A DNA stretch of 27,587 nt from Globomyces pollinis-pini (GCA_025399215.1 MU621316.1:1-27587); one strand, 5' to 3'; shown: positions 1 to 10,175, numbered from the stretch's first letter. Made by a program: numbers and translations. The notes: generated by a model from the sequence alone, not told the origin.

Positions 1-237
1 GCTGCCAATGGGAACGGAGGTGGCATTGCAGCGCGTTCACTAAGATTCAAACGATCCCCTCAAAGTGATGCACAAGAAGCTGCAGCTGATGGCAAGACGG
101 ATGCTCTTGATGACCAGACTGCAGCAGCAGATGATCGTGGAGATACTGAAAAGGCTGATGCACTTGAACGGTTAGGAGATCAATCGGAACGCGATGCTGA
201 CCGAATTGCTGATGCTAACGATGACATTAATGGATGA
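1..237 (+). CDS. Secreted Ala/Asp-rich protein, copy A (3' end only)
   Basis: The reading frame is open from the first base to TGA at 235-237 and encodes the last 78 residues of a protein whose complete paralogue lies at 5300-5854. Over 237 aligned bases I count five substitutions and no gaps, so the duplication is recent or the copies are homogenised. The fragment keeps the dibasic RFKRSP site, a likely Kex2-type cleavage point, followed by an acidic Ala/Asp-rich tail without cysteine. The 3' flank is also shared for about 25 bases, including an AATAAA-like element just after the stop. The 5' half, with the signal peptide, is outside the window. I do not recognise the family. Confidence 0.8.
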   Translation, partial: AANGNGGGIAARSLRFKRSPQSDAQEAAADGKTDALDDQTAAADDRGDTEKADALERLGDQSERDADRIADANDDING

Positions 238-255
238 GCAACTGTTAATAAATTG

Positions 256-351
256 TTGTTTTAACTTGACTTAAATATTGTTGATTAAATGCATCTAATA
301 TTATTGTTTTAACTTGACGTAAGTATTGGTCATTATATGCATTTAATATGA
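256..351. repeat. Tandem duplication, 2 x 48 bp, in 3' flank of copy A
   Basis: Two adjacent 48-base units (256-303 and 304-351) both begin TTGTTTTAACTTGAC and end in a TAATATTA/TAATATGA box, differing at several positions. They lie between two convergent genes (copy A and the P450). The paralogous gene at 5854 keeps only the beginning of one unit, so the duplication happened after the gene copies diverged. Confidence 0.75.
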
Positions 352-392
352 GCAAGGTGCGAATATGTAAATATTGACAAAGATATATTGAA

Positions 393-2097
393 TTAACGCT
401 TGGTGATCTTCATTGGGAGCTCTTTAAGATGTGTGGTAATATCAGACCCAATCTTCAAAGGCTTATCACTGAGGATTTCAAATCGGTAGTTTTGAACCAG
501 TTTGATAATGACAATCTACGATTGAGAATAATGATAAACCATACCTTTGCTTCAATAACTGACATCTTTTGTCCAATACAGTTATGAGGCCCGTCGCTGA
601 ATGGCATATATGCATTTGGGTGAACTGGTTTATCCCATCGATCAGGGTTAAATTCTAACGGAAGAGTATAATACTTTTCATGTACATGCATCCCACAGAA
701 ATTCACAAGAAAGTGTGTATTTGGTGGGAAATCGTAACCTAGGACATTCACTGGCTTTGTGTTTTTCCTATCCGTCATTGGAACGATAGAGTAGAGTCTT
801 TGAACTTCTCTCAAGACATTATCCAAATATCTATTGACGTAAATAATTTGAATGTTTACTTTTGTTTAGGAAGTACTTCCATAATTGAAGATTCAGCCAC
901 ATCCAAGTCGATATTAGACACTTCTTCGTATAACTTGTCGAGTATATGTGCATTTTTGGCCAATTCATAAAATACAAAGGTAAGTGTATTTGAGGTGGTT
1001 CTATTATTAGTAAAGATAAGTTGATTTACTCATGACCAGCCAAGAAGAATCCAATCATTTCTCCTCGAATTTCTTCATCTGTCAGTAAACCTTGCTCCCG
1101 TGACAACAAAAGTCTCTGCAGTACATCCATCTGCCAACCTTTTTGTTCAATGTCCTTATTTCTAATCTGTTGCAGTCGCTTTTCAGAAAATCCGTCAATT
1201 TTTTCATACACTGCGTTACGTGCCTTTACCAAGAAAGGTGCCGAATTGGAAACACCAAATAGACCCCAAAGAAATTTAGGTGTGATCGATCTCTACCAGG
1301 TTAGAAAATGAATTTTACGATTCCATAGATGTCTTTAGTCATCACTTCCAATTCTTTCCAAGCAGTTGCATTTTTCACAGCATTCATGGTTTCTCCAAAC
1401 GCAACTTTTCCTCTAAAAAGAAATTAGCTTAGATAGTGACATACATAATATCTAGTGTCACACATACTAGAATCTCCTTCAAATTGACAACGACATGGTC
1501 TTGCTTAGACAAAATGGGACTCCATATTTCCATCAATTCCTTCGTAGTTTCAACGGATACCCGCGCAGCATGTCTGAGATGACTGGGACCAAATGCAGGT
1601 TGTAATAATTTTCGGTGTGTTTTCCAAACCTCATTCGTTGGATAAACAAAAAGAGCATGATCCATAATACCCCTATCGCTTAGTTCCACAACGTCATTAC
1701 TCGGTAGCTTTTGAGAAATCATCTGGACGGACAAATGTGGTTGTATCGGTCAGTAACCGTTTACACTCATCTGCATCATTGACAGCAATGTACACATGAC
1801 TAGACAGTTAGAGACATCTTTCATTATACCCAAATACTTCAGAAATATTGACAATTGGTCCATAAACTTTGACGGTTGATGACATGAGTTCATGAAATGT
1901 ATCATTTAATGAGTGTCTATAAATAAGAACAATGCTTCAAGTTACTTTAGAACCTCCACACTTCCAATGATTGGTAATGCCATTGGACCTGGTGGTAGAT
2001 GTCTTCTTTTCAAATACGACCATAATCCAGCCGTTCCAAACACTAGAGCTAATCCAGTCAACTGTTCGTTTGTAAAGTAATTGTGAATCATTTCCAT
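393..2097 (-). CDS. Cytochrome P450 monooxygenase (8 introns)
   Basis: Haem-thiolate monooxygenase, probably anchored in the ER membrane with a CPR partner; substrate unknown. Exons (minus strand): 2097-1946, 1916-1830, 1799-1701, 1678-1445, 1412-1319, 1292-1030, 1000-860, 830-545, 515-393, giving 1479 nt and 492 aa, a normal P450 length. Visible landmarks in order: an N-terminal hydrophobic segment, a Pro-rich hinge (LPPGPMALPIIG), the C-helix WKTHRKLLQPAFG, the I-helix motif FFLAGHETTS, ExxR in the K helix (Glu365/Arg368), a PDRW motif and the haem loop PFSDGPHNCIG with ligand Cys441. The start is the first in-frame ATG after a TAG. The 22-nt intron at 1679-1700 is needed to keep frame; if it is not spliced the gene is frameshifted there. 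The other introns are 26-32 nt. The P450 clan was not determined. Confidence 0.9.
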
Positions 2098-2176
2098 TAA
2101 AACTTTCTAAATTGTTAATTGAGTATCGATTCATATTCATACTTGTTTTGTTCCATTTTAAATCTGTAGATCTGTG

Positions 2177-2184
2177 TTTTTATA
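2177..2184 (-). promoter_or_regulatory. TATA-like box of the P450 gene
   Basis: Minus-strand TATAAAAA lies 80 nt upstream of the P450 ATG. Position and sequence fit a core promoter, but in AT-rich DNA this is only suggestive. Confidence 0.35.
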
Positions 2185-2574
2185 AGGTTTCTTGATATCG
2201 GTCCGGGGTTAGCCTTTTGGATCGGGTTCTGACTTAGTCCCCTTAATAACAAAGACGGACCGAAGAATCTCAGTTAAAGAGGATGGATGGCTCTTCCATT
2301 ACACGAAATAAGCATCCCTTCTATTATTTGATTGTAAACACGTTAATCGCATATAGTAAAACTAATTAAGTGTGAGCGTTCCTTTGTTTAAATTATACTC
2401 ATTAATTTGCAAGTGGTATTAAGAAATATCATATAAGCCTTTAGTATTTAGACTAAAAATTGGAAAGTCAACTGGATTTTTTTAATTAGAAACTTGTGTG
2501 ACTACTATGCGATATGAAATCATAATGTGATAGCTGCTAGGTTTTGGCCATGACAGCATTTAGTAATTTGCTTT

Positions 2575-2650
2575 AAGTTACAGTCTTCTCAGATGAATCT
2601 TGACCCTTGTGTACAATTGCATAGTCTCGTGTACAAAGCCAATTTACACA
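2575..2650 (+). repeat. Dispersed repeat, copy 1 (matches 5052-5128)
   Basis: About 76 bases from AAGTTACAG to AATTTACACA align almost without gaps to 5052-5128, at roughly 80 percent identity by eye. A short further match (CACTCACTAA) follows at about 2665 and about 5168. Read in the same frame both copies encode LQxSxMNLDPCVQ, so this may be an old coding remnant or a duplicated promoter block. Confidence 0.65.
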
Positions 2651-2801
2651 CTTACACTCACTAATGATTTATTGAATAGGTTGCTACGAACTGAGTGTAG
2701 AATTCATTATTAATTTTAAACATATTAAGCAGTCCCTCAAATTTACATAAAATATTCGTGTTTGTTTGTTTTGATTTTATAATCCTGTCATCCTTTCCCT
2801 A

Positions 2802-3947
2802 ATGAACGCTCCAACATTCAATGTTTCGTTGGATAAACCTCCCCATAAACGTTACGCCGATATTATAAGTCAAGAGTGCCCTGGTGCTTTCCTCAACTAT
2901 GATGACCCCAGGGATATGAATCCTGCGTATGTGGAACTTCCATTCTACGTAAAGCACTTACTTCATGCCCGTGATATGTTCCAGGCACTGTTTGGTAATA
3001 CTCGTATCTGGCTTTCATTATTGGTTCAGGCTAACCAAATGATTTCGATACAAAACTTATATATGGATGAGTTGCAAGGTATCGTCGATCACATAAACGA
3101 AGCTGTGACAGGTCAGGCTGAAAAGCTCAAATTTTCTGAACTGGTTATTATTCAATATGCATATGAATTCAACGCATTGTGTACCAGTGTAGCTGTTAAT
3201 GTGGATTCAGAATCAGGTCCGTTACACATTAGGACAATGGACTGGCCAACCAGCTTTCTCTCCCCGCTTACTATGCAACTGGAATTTTACAAAGGTGGAC
3301 AAATACTGTTCAAAAGCACTTCGTGGTTGGGATTGGTGGGCATCTTTACTGGGATGCGAATGGCTGATCCCTCTAAACCATCGTCTGAACCCTTTTCAAT
3401 ATCGCTCAATTACCGAAGAGTCATCGAACCATCAATTCTATCATTTGTGTCTAAAATGATGAGTCGTCAATTGGCTACCACAGGGCAGTTGATCCGCCAA
3501 ACACTTGAACAAGTCGAACATTTTGGAACTGCAGTTCAAAGTCTTCGAAACAGTCCGCTGATTTCACCCTGCTACTTTACTATTGTTGGGAGTCAGCATC
3601 AGAACGGTGTAGTTATTACTAGAGGCGAACAGTCCCTACACACTACACAGTCACTTCGAACAAGTAATTACATCGTACAGACTAACACTGACCACCTCAG
3701 TGCCACTACGGTCGATCCAAACTCCCTTGATGTGTTTAATTCGATATCACGTATGTTATCGATTGAAAATTCAATGTTGCAAATTGTTTCCCGAAATACG
3801 ATTAATTACGAGGAGTTGTGGAAAATGATGGGGAAAGAGCCTGTCCTAGATAAAATTACAGTCTATGCCACGCTTATGAATCCTTCAATGGGTTACTTTG
3901 AAACACGTCTTCCACATTACAGACGAAGAAAATTAACCCTTACATAA
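2802..3947 (+). CDS. Acid ceramidase / NAAA-like N-acyl amidase
   Basis: Predicted N-terminal-nucleophile amidase of the acid ceramidase/N-acylethanolamine acid amidase family, which hydrolyses fatty-acid amides such as ceramides. The 381-aa intronless ORF contains the family core: nucleophile Cys127 in NALCTSVAV, followed by IRTMDWP with the expected Arg144 and Asp147, then a region resembling the family stretch with FKSTSWLGLVGIFTGM. In characterised members the proenzyme is cut just before this Cys, so residues 1-126 would form the alpha chain. Unlike the lysosomal enzymes, the N terminus (MNAPTFNVSLDKPPHKRY) is hydrophilic with no signal peptide, which suggests cytosolic localisation. The ATG chosen is the first in frame. 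It is one of the few long intronless genes here. Substrate is not predictable. Confidence 0.85.
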   Translation: MNAPTFNVSLDKPPHKRYADIISQECPGAFLNYDDPRDMNPAYVELPFYVKHLLHARDMFQALFGNTRIWLSLLVQANQMISIQNLYMDELQGIVDHINEAVTGQAEKLKFSELVIIQYAYEFNALCTSVAVNVDSESGPLHIRTMDWPTSFLSPLTMQLEFYKGGQILFKSTSWLGLVGIFTGMRMADPSKPSSEPFSISLNYRRVIEPSILSFVSKMMSRQLATTGQLIRQTLEQVEHFGTAVQSLRNSPLISPCYFTIVGSQHQNGVVITRGEQSLHTTQSLRTSNYIVQTNTDHLSATTVDPNSLDVFNSISRMLSIENSMLQIVSRNTINYEELWKMMGKEPVLDKITVYATLMNPSMGYFETRLPHYRRRKLTLT

Positions 3948-4254
3948 TATCACTCTGGTTCGCTTGATTAAAAATTAAACTGTCTAAAAAATTTGACTTT
4001 ATCCAGTATGGTTGATCTCTACATGGACTTTGACTTTTGACTGAATCCATCATGTCCATATGTCCATGTGTTCGTATTTCAAAGTTTGTCAACTGGAATG
4101 ATTGGCATTAACTCATTATGAGTCTCCCTTTTCTAATGCAAAATTGGAAATATTCCCGAATAGTTGTTAAGTTTTTATTTTGTAACATTAATTACTGATA
4201 AAGTAGACCCTTTATGACCTCATGTAACGGTATGAGATGGGTTTAACTATTATA
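3948..4254. other. Intergenic, convergent 3' ends
   Basis: AT-rich sequence between the convergent amidase and small membrane protein genes. I see no ORF, repeat or RNA gene in it. Confidence 0.5.
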
Positions 4255-4581
4255 TCATTCCAGTTTTTCAAAATGAACGTCAGGACCTTGATTATTAAGT
4301 CCCTTATACCATATCCACGAGGCAGTTAGTTGGTCAATCAATACGATTGTAATTAACAGACCTGGTAGTATAATACCTGGCCAAAGGTAAGTAGTAATAT
4401 AGATGACTGTGGTAGTTGACTGGTTAGCATCATTGGTAGTCGTCGCTATATATCGTTTCAAAACATATCTACCTGTTACAATATGCCCCGGATGTTCACT
4501 GACTTCTTCACAAGAAAGATACAATATCGTGGCTAAACAAATTAGTACTAAGCGTTCAAATGATGATAATTGACTTCGCAT
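4255..4581 (-). CDS. Small putative membrane protein, unknown
   Basis: ORF of 108 aa starting at an ATG. A hydrophobic stretch near the N terminus (LVLICLATILYLSC) could be a signal peptide or first membrane span. After a Thr/Asn-rich segment with an NQST glycosylation sequon, a second hydrophobic stretch (LWPGIILPGLLITIVLI) follows and the C-terminal tail is acidic. The likely topology is secretory pathway with one or two membrane spans. I do not recognise a family. The ORF is short, but its two ordered hydrophobic segments and glycosylation site support a real gene. Confidence 0.5.
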   Translation of the reverse strand: MRSQLSSFERLVLICLATILYLSCEEVSEHPGHIVTGRYVLKRYIATTTNDANQSTTTVIYITTYLWPGIILPGLLITIVLIDQLTASWIWYKGLNNQGPDVHFEKLE

Positions 4582-4841
4582 TTACAATTAATGATTTTTT
4601 TTTTAAAAGATATTAAATAGTTGAATTTCATTAAACCTGGAAGGAATAATCGATTATCTTTAATATTTTAAATGTATCGTTATTATAGCAGAGAGGATTG
4701 GGCCGGTTGGTTCTTTATAGAAAAGTGCAATAAGGTTTCGATTGAGGTAATAATTCATTTGAGTAGGTAATTTAATCAGTGATTAGGTTCAGACCTCTCA
4801 ACCAACCCAACCAACGGGTGCCCACCCTTAGGAGGTAAAAT

Positions 4842-5132
4842 ATTACAGTTTGGTCATCATTCGAAGATTTTATTCAACATGAATTACTATCAAGAGAATT
4901 CTTGAATGCATTATTACTTTCGTTATCAAAAACACAAACAAATGCAGATATTCAGATCATTACATTAAATTTACTGGACCTGATTGCATCAGATGGTACG
5001 AGATTATCAAGTCACGTTAATAACAACTCATGGCTTTTAGTGATTCACTACAAGTTACAGCCTTCTCGGATGAACCTTGACCCCTGTGTACAATTCCACA
5101 GGCTCATTGACATCAACAAATTTACACAATAA
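4842..5132 (+). pseudogene. Possible isolated exon or gene remnant with VHS-like helix
   Basis: An open frame after a TTACAG acceptor-like site encodes a helical segment including LSREFLNALLLSLSKTQT and ITLNLLDLIASDG, reminiscent of the second half of VHS/ENTH-type helical repeats. No ATG or upstream exon could be linked, and the frame ends at TAA 5130-5132. A 21-nt GT...AG stretch near 5039-5059 could be another mini-intron. The C-terminal part coincides with the dispersed repeat also found at 2575. It may be a remnant of a broken gene or an unrecognised exon. The VHS resemblance is weak and by eye only. Confidence 0.3.
5052..5128 (+). repeat. Dispersed repeat, copy 2 (matches 2575-2650)
   Basis: Second copy of the roughly 76-bp repeat, lying about 170 bases upstream of the secreted-protein start. 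Differences between copies include three synonymous and four non-synonymous changes in the MNLDPCVQ frame, so there is no clear sign of coding constraint. Confidence 0.65.
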
Positions 5133-5259
5133 CATTCAAAACGCGACAGTTGCAGCCAACATGTGCACACAGGACCTACCACTCACTAAAGATGTAGAAA
5201 GCACAGATGAAGCCTATTAAAAGCTTAATGATTAATAACATGATGCAATCAATAACAGA

Positions 5260-5267
5260 TATAAATA
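5260..5267 (+). promoter_or_regulatory. TATA box of secreted Ala/Asp-rich gene
   Basis: TATAAATA begins 40 nt upstream of the ATG at 5300. Comparable spacing recurs at 10285 and 18115, both in front of short-protein genes, suggesting a TATA-driven class with very short 5' leaders. Confidence 0.5.
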
Positions 5268-5299
5268 CTGGTCGACAACTGGTGCATTCTATCAAACAA

Positions 5300-5854
5300 A
5301 TGAAATTCGCAATTGTAACTCTCTTCACTCTCATGACTGCTCTCCCATTGCAGAACACCGACTCAACCAATCAACTGGCTCAAGCTCCATCTGATGCTGG
5401 TAACCAAGACAATGGTACTGTCAATGCCACTGACATTAACACGTTAAAACAACAAGCCGACGCTGCCGCTCAAGAAGCCGATCGATTGGCTGCTATTGAA
5501 GAAACCAATCCAACATTGGAGAACCAGGCAGCGACGGATGCAGCCGATGCCAAAGTGGACCAGTTGGATGACCAATTGGATCAAGCAGAGGCTGCAGCTG
5601 GTGCTCCGTCGGGTAGTGCTGCCAATGGGAACGGAGGTGGCATTGCAGCGCGTTCACTAAGATTCAAACGATCCCCTCAAAGTGATGCACAAGAAGCTGC
5701 AGCTGATGGCAAAACGGATGCTCTTGATGACCAGACTGCAGCAGCAGATGATCGTGGAGATACTGCAAAGGCTGATGCACTTGAACGGTTAGGAGATCAA
5801 TCAGAACGTGATGCTGACCGAATTGCTGATGCTAATGATGACATTAATGGATGA
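5300..5854 (+). CDS. Secreted Ala/Asp-rich Kex2-type precursor, copy B
   Basis: 184-aa protein. I chose the ATG at 5300, in frame with earlier codons, because it starts a clear signal peptide (MKFAIVTLFTLMTALPLQ) and sits 33 nt after a TATA box. The mature region is Ala-, Asp- and Gln-rich, predicted helical or coiled-coil, without cysteine, and has two NxT sequons near residues 38-45. RSLRFKR ends at residue 124 and is followed by SP, a classic Kex2/furin-type dibasic site. Cleavage would give an about 105-residue N-terminal and a 60-residue C-terminal acidic peptide of similar composition. AATAAA lies about 10 nt after the stop. The 3' half is nearly identical to copy A at 1-237. Function unknown; a cell-wall or secreted peptide role is only inference. 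Confidence 0.8.
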   Translation: MKFAIVTLFTLMTALPLQNTDSTNQLAQAPSDAGNQDNGTVNATDINTLKQQADAAAQEADRLAAIEETNPTLENQAATDAADAKVDQLDDQLDQAEAAAGAPSGSAANGNGGGIAARSLRFKRSPQSDAQEAAADGKTDALDDQTAAADDRGDTAKADALERLGDQSERDADRIADANDDING

Positions 5855-6159
5855 GCGATTGTTAATAAATTGTTGTTTTAACTCGATATGAATATGATTC
5901 CATATGAATTTTGATGATGATTTAATACAAGATTTGATATCTTATGGCTGCTTTCGTCATAATCATCTTCTAAAATAACTTTTACTATTGAACATTTGAT
6001 TTTGAAATCGATTGATTTCTCCAACTTGTTATTTCAAATTGAAACTCTTTCAAATAGTGCTGTGAGTTCATCAACGACAAGTAAATGGGATGATTTCACA
6101 GCTGGTCAAATCATGACGGTTGAAATACTTTTCATTGCAGTTGCAATACTTTGAGTTCA
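5855..6159. other. Intergenic, 3' flank of secreted gene and TRP promoter
   Basis: AT-rich stretch without a supported gene. It begins with the polyadenylation-type AATAAA shared with copy A. An AG acceptor-like TTCATTGCAG at about 6131-6140, just before the TRP start, leaves room for an undetected leader intron. Confidence 0.4.
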
Positions 6160-8774
6160 ATGTTTGGAAGTGAAGGGAAAAAATCAAAGATGGAAGTAGA
6201 TGAACCATCAAATCTTTATAAATTTGATTTCTGTTGGATGACTAAATACTCAAATACAACGCTGCTGATTGATAACTTTGACTCCTTCACTTGGAATGTT
6301 TATCAATCTTTATGTAAACTAGGTGCAAATGTTGTCGTGCATAGAAATACTATCGACATTACTTTAGCTACTGCTTTGAATCCTACCCATTTGGTTATTT
6401 CCCCTGGTATTTTAGCTGTAGTTTATTGAATATAGGTCCTGGCCATCCTTCTAACGCTGGCGTTTCAAACGCTCTAATCAAACATTATGCAGGGAAAATC
6501 CCCATCTTAGGAGGTGTGTTCATTACTTTCTTTGATATTTTTAGTTTGCCTAGGAGAGCAATGCATGTATGAAATATATGGAGGAACTGTGAATTCATGT
6601 GGAGAACTGATTCATGGCAAAACTACACCAGTTAAGCATTCTGGAATAGGATTGTTTGAAGGAGTGGATCAAGATATTGAATGTACCAGATACCATTCTT
6701 TAAGTGGTGATCCTAAATCATTACCTTCGGTACTAAAGGTAACAGCATGGACTGAATCTGGAATCATCATGGGCATCAGACATGAAAAGTATGTGATGGA
6801 AGGTGTTCAGTTTCATCCAGAAAGTATTGCTTCAGAGCAAGGTTGCTTGTTTGAATTCTCATCGTAGGTGACCAAATGTTTGCAAACTTCTTGTCTTGGG
6901 ATGGTGGTGAATGGAGCAAATTAAGCAAGCACCCAGAAAGAATCATTAAATCATCCTTTAAAACTCTAAAGGATGTGGATATCTTTGCTGGAATTCCACT
7001 GGATAAGGCTTCTAAGATGAACTCAACCCATCAACCCATTCCTGTTGTGGGAAACAGTGCCCCAGAATCGATTTTACAAAGAATTTATAAGCAGCGTAGG
7101 AAGGATGTGGAAGCTGAAAAATTAAAACCGGGGAAATCTATGTTGCATTTGGAGCGATCATTTTCATTACACTTAGCCCCATCATTAATATCTTTTAAGG
7201 ATCGTTTACAGCAATCAATTGACAAACATGCAGTTGCCATATTAGCGGAAATCAAGCGCGCATCACCATCAAAGGGTGATATAGATCTATCAGTCCACCC
7301 AGCTCAACAAGCTTTTCATTACCATGAAGGTGGAGCTTCTACTATATCTGTTTTAACTGAACCAAATTGGTTTAAAGGATCATTGGATGACTTGAAGGAA
7401 GTTCGGAAGTCTTTGGAAGGAGTAAAGGATCGTCCTGCAGTATTAAGAAAGGAATTCATATTTGATCAATATCAAATTTTAGAAGCTAGATTGGCAGGTA
7501 AGCGCATTATCACTATTTATTTTAACTCTCCTTTCTTCGGGTTATCATGCAAATCTAATTTTTAAGGGGCGGACACGATCTTACTTATTTTGTCTATGCT
7601 TTCTGATGATGCTGTCAAACCGTTGATCAAGTATAGCAGAGAGCTAGGTATGGAGCCTTTAGTTGAAGTTGCAACTCCTGATGAAATGGAAAGAGCCATT
7701 AAATTAGGATCGACAATCATTGGAGTTAATAATCGTGATTTGAATACTTTTGATGTTGATATGAACCGAACAGCTCGACTTGCTTCACTTACACAAAAAT
7801 CGGGTGATTCTATAATTCTCTTGGGGTTAAGTGGGATGACTTGTAGAAAAGATGTTGAGGATTGTTTAAAGGCTGGTGCTAAAGGAGCATTAATAGGAGA
7901 AGCATTGATGAAATCAAAGAACCAAATTAGCATGATTCAATCATTATTGGGAAATTCTCCATTGAATGCTGTAATAGATGAAAAACCAAAACCACTTGTA
8001 AAAATTTGTGGTATTACAAATGCAAATGATGCCTTGCATGCCATTAAGAGTGGAGCAGATTTAATTGGCCTTATTTTTGTGAAAAGTTCACCGCGTTATG
8101 TAACTCCAGAGAAAGGGTTGGAAATTGCAGAAGAAATTAGAAAGCATTATCCAGTTAATGCCGTTTCCGAAGTGTCACACCCAATTTCCATTTCTCCAGA
8201 GTCCAGTATTTCTTGGTATGGTAGACAAACTTTCGAATCAAAAAAACCATTAATTGTTGGAGTATTCCAAAAGCAGTCTGCCCAAGAAATTAATGATATT
8301 GTCAAAAAGTGTCATATTGATATAATCCAATGCCATTCTCCTCAATCTCAGGCTTTTCACAGATTGTTGTCCAAACCTATTATTCAAGTGATTGGATTAA
8401 AGGAAAAAGCCAAAGCCAACCAATCCGTTTCTGTTGTAGCAGACCATGTAGTTAAGGAATGTAACGACTATTCTGGCACGGCCTCCTTTATATTGCTAGA
8501 TACATGTACTGTAAATCAATCTGGTGGGACTTCAAAAGTGTTTGATTGGGATATTCTTAATGAAATTGCGAAATCTAATCTTAAAGTTGGACTAGCTGGA
8601 GGACTAAACCCAGAAAATGTTCAGAATGCTACCAATTTCAATCCTTTGTTTATTGATGTATCCTCTGGTGTTGAACGTCAACCTGGTTTGAAAGATCATG
8701 AGAAAGTCGAAAGATTTATCAAACTGTGTCATCAAACTATGGGACTCCGTAGTCCAAAGCGAGTTAAAAAATAA
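6160..8774 (+). CDS. trpC: Trifunctional tryptophan biosynthesis protein (GATase-IGPS-PRAI)
   Basis: One polypeptide combines the glutamine amidotransferase of anthranilate synthase, indole-3-glycerol-phosphate synthase and phosphoribosylanthranilate isomerase, a fusion characteristic of fungi. Exons 6160-6406, 6436-6513, 6545-6841, 6868-7497, 7567-8774 give 819 aa. The GATase domain has [17 protein letters not shown], the nucleophile Cys in [10 protein letters not shown] and catalytic His in [11 protein letters not shown] shows [29 protein letters not shown] and [17 protein letters not shown] shows [27 protein letters not shown], the LLDT motif and [12 protein letters not shown]. Three introns are 26-31 nt. 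The fourth is 69 nt and ends in AAG. The domain junctions are only restored when these introns are removed. ATG 6160 is the first in frame; 6190 and 6238 are alternatives. The partner subunit TrpE is not in the window. Confidence 0.95.
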
Positions 8775-8854
8775 AATTCGGTTTATTATAATTTGTCTGT
8801 GTTTGGTAATTGTGGAAAGTATGGGTTGATTTTGTTTTGTCCAGATACTCAAAA

Positions 8855-10175
8855 ATGACAACGGATGCGATAATTACAGCAGTAGACTATGTGAATGAAC
8901 TTGAAGAAGCTGAAAAAGAAGCTCAAGAAGCTTTACCTGGAGATCCTTCCAAGTGCTTTTATGAATTAGGTTTTATCTCAAACTCCTAATCGTACAATTA
9001 GGTTATGTTCGGCAGCGAGTCTATTCCTGTATCACTTGCAGTGAAGCAAAGGGTTCTGATGTAGGTGTTTGTTATGGATGCTTGTATTTGTATCATATCT
9101 AAATGTTCTAGTGTATCTTGTCATACTGATCATGAATTTCATGAATTATATTTTAGAAGAGCATTTAAATGTGATTGTGGAACTTCAAAAACAATCAGTA
9201 ATGCAACTATAACTCACTAAAAGATTCATCCTGTCAAATATCCTCTATTGAACGAGATCCTATCAATGAGCTTAATCACTACAATGACAATTTCAAAGGG
9301 GTTTACTGTGTTTGTCATAAAGCTTATATTGAAAATGCTGAAGATCAGGAAATGTATCAATGTTATGTATGTGAAGATTGGTATCACGAGAAATGTATTG
9401 ATATGCCAAAATCGTTAGATTTCGAAAATTATCTTTGTGAAAATTGTATAGCACATCATCCTTTTCTATCTTCCTACATATCAAACAGCGTAATTACAAT
9501 GAACCTACAAGAATTTATTGGAGATTGTATATATCAACAGTTGAAAGATACATCAGTCACAAAAACGGTGGAAAACGTTGGAAATTGTCTATCTGAAGAT
9601 ACTGTCAGTACGAAAACCAATATTTTGAAAGACAAAATATCAAATGGTACTCCTAATCATATGGAACTACTCAATCAACTCAAAGAATCAAACTTCAAAG
9701 GTGCTCTTCTGTTAGACAGTTGGCAAAAATCATTTTGCCAATGTGAAAATGTAAATAAATGGAACTCAATTCATGTACTAGTGTCTTCAAATGTACAGCA
9801 ATCAAAAAATCTCCTTTATTATAGAAAATGAAGAGAATATTGAACCTATTCCAGATACCAACCGTAAGTAATCATTTTAATTTTAGCGCAAACTTCAATT
9901 GAAGCTGGACTTGAAAAACTACAGCAAATTGATCGTGGTAAAGCATTAGATGGTAATTTGACCAATATTATCTGATCTTTAGGCATAAAACATTACAACA
10001 ATCTGAAAGATGATTTAAAGACTTATTTGGAAACATTTTCCAGTAAACATTATATTTATATTGAGTTTGTTTAGAAGCGAATGCGGTTGTAACAGAAACC
10101 GATATCTTGACTTTTTTTGAAGTATTTAAAGAAGGTTCTCTAACGTTAATAGAAAAAACAAGAGGAACGAGCTAA
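8855..10175 (+). CDS. UBR7: UBR7-like E3 ubiquitin ligase (UBR box + PHD finger)
   Basis: Predicted atypical N-recognin with UBR zinc box and PHD finger; human UBR7 ubiquitinates histone H2B. Exons 8855-8969, 9002-9083, 9112-9197, 9224-9750, 9782-9863, 9887-9952, 9983-10042, 10075-10175 yield 372 aa, close to the family length. Splicing restores the UBR box: KCFYELGYVRQRVYSCITC, GVCYGCFVSCHTDHEFHELY and FKCDCGTSK, with the expected Cys/His spacing. The linker NHYNDNFKGVYCVC leads into a PHD finger (YQCYVCEDWYHEKCID ... CENC). A C-terminal CQCENCLQMY motif and the helical end also match UBR7. All seven introns are 23-32 nt; the 23-nt intron 9864-9886 is among the shortest here. Without these introns the frame stops repeatedly. 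Confidence 0.9.

Larger units (their letters stand above)
2098..2801. other. Intergenic region, divergent promoters of P450 and amidase
   Basis: No gene supported. The stretch holds the P450 TATA-like box, a short inverted pair (TCGGTCCG near 2198 and CGGACCGA near 2255) and a copy of the dispersed repeat at 2575-2650. It is shared by two divergently transcribed genes. Confidence 0.5.

Noticed and set aside
7498..7566. Possible tandem intron pair in the 69-nt TRP intron
   Set aside because: It has no internal AG apart from the one inside the GTAAG donor, so it cannot be split into two canonical units.
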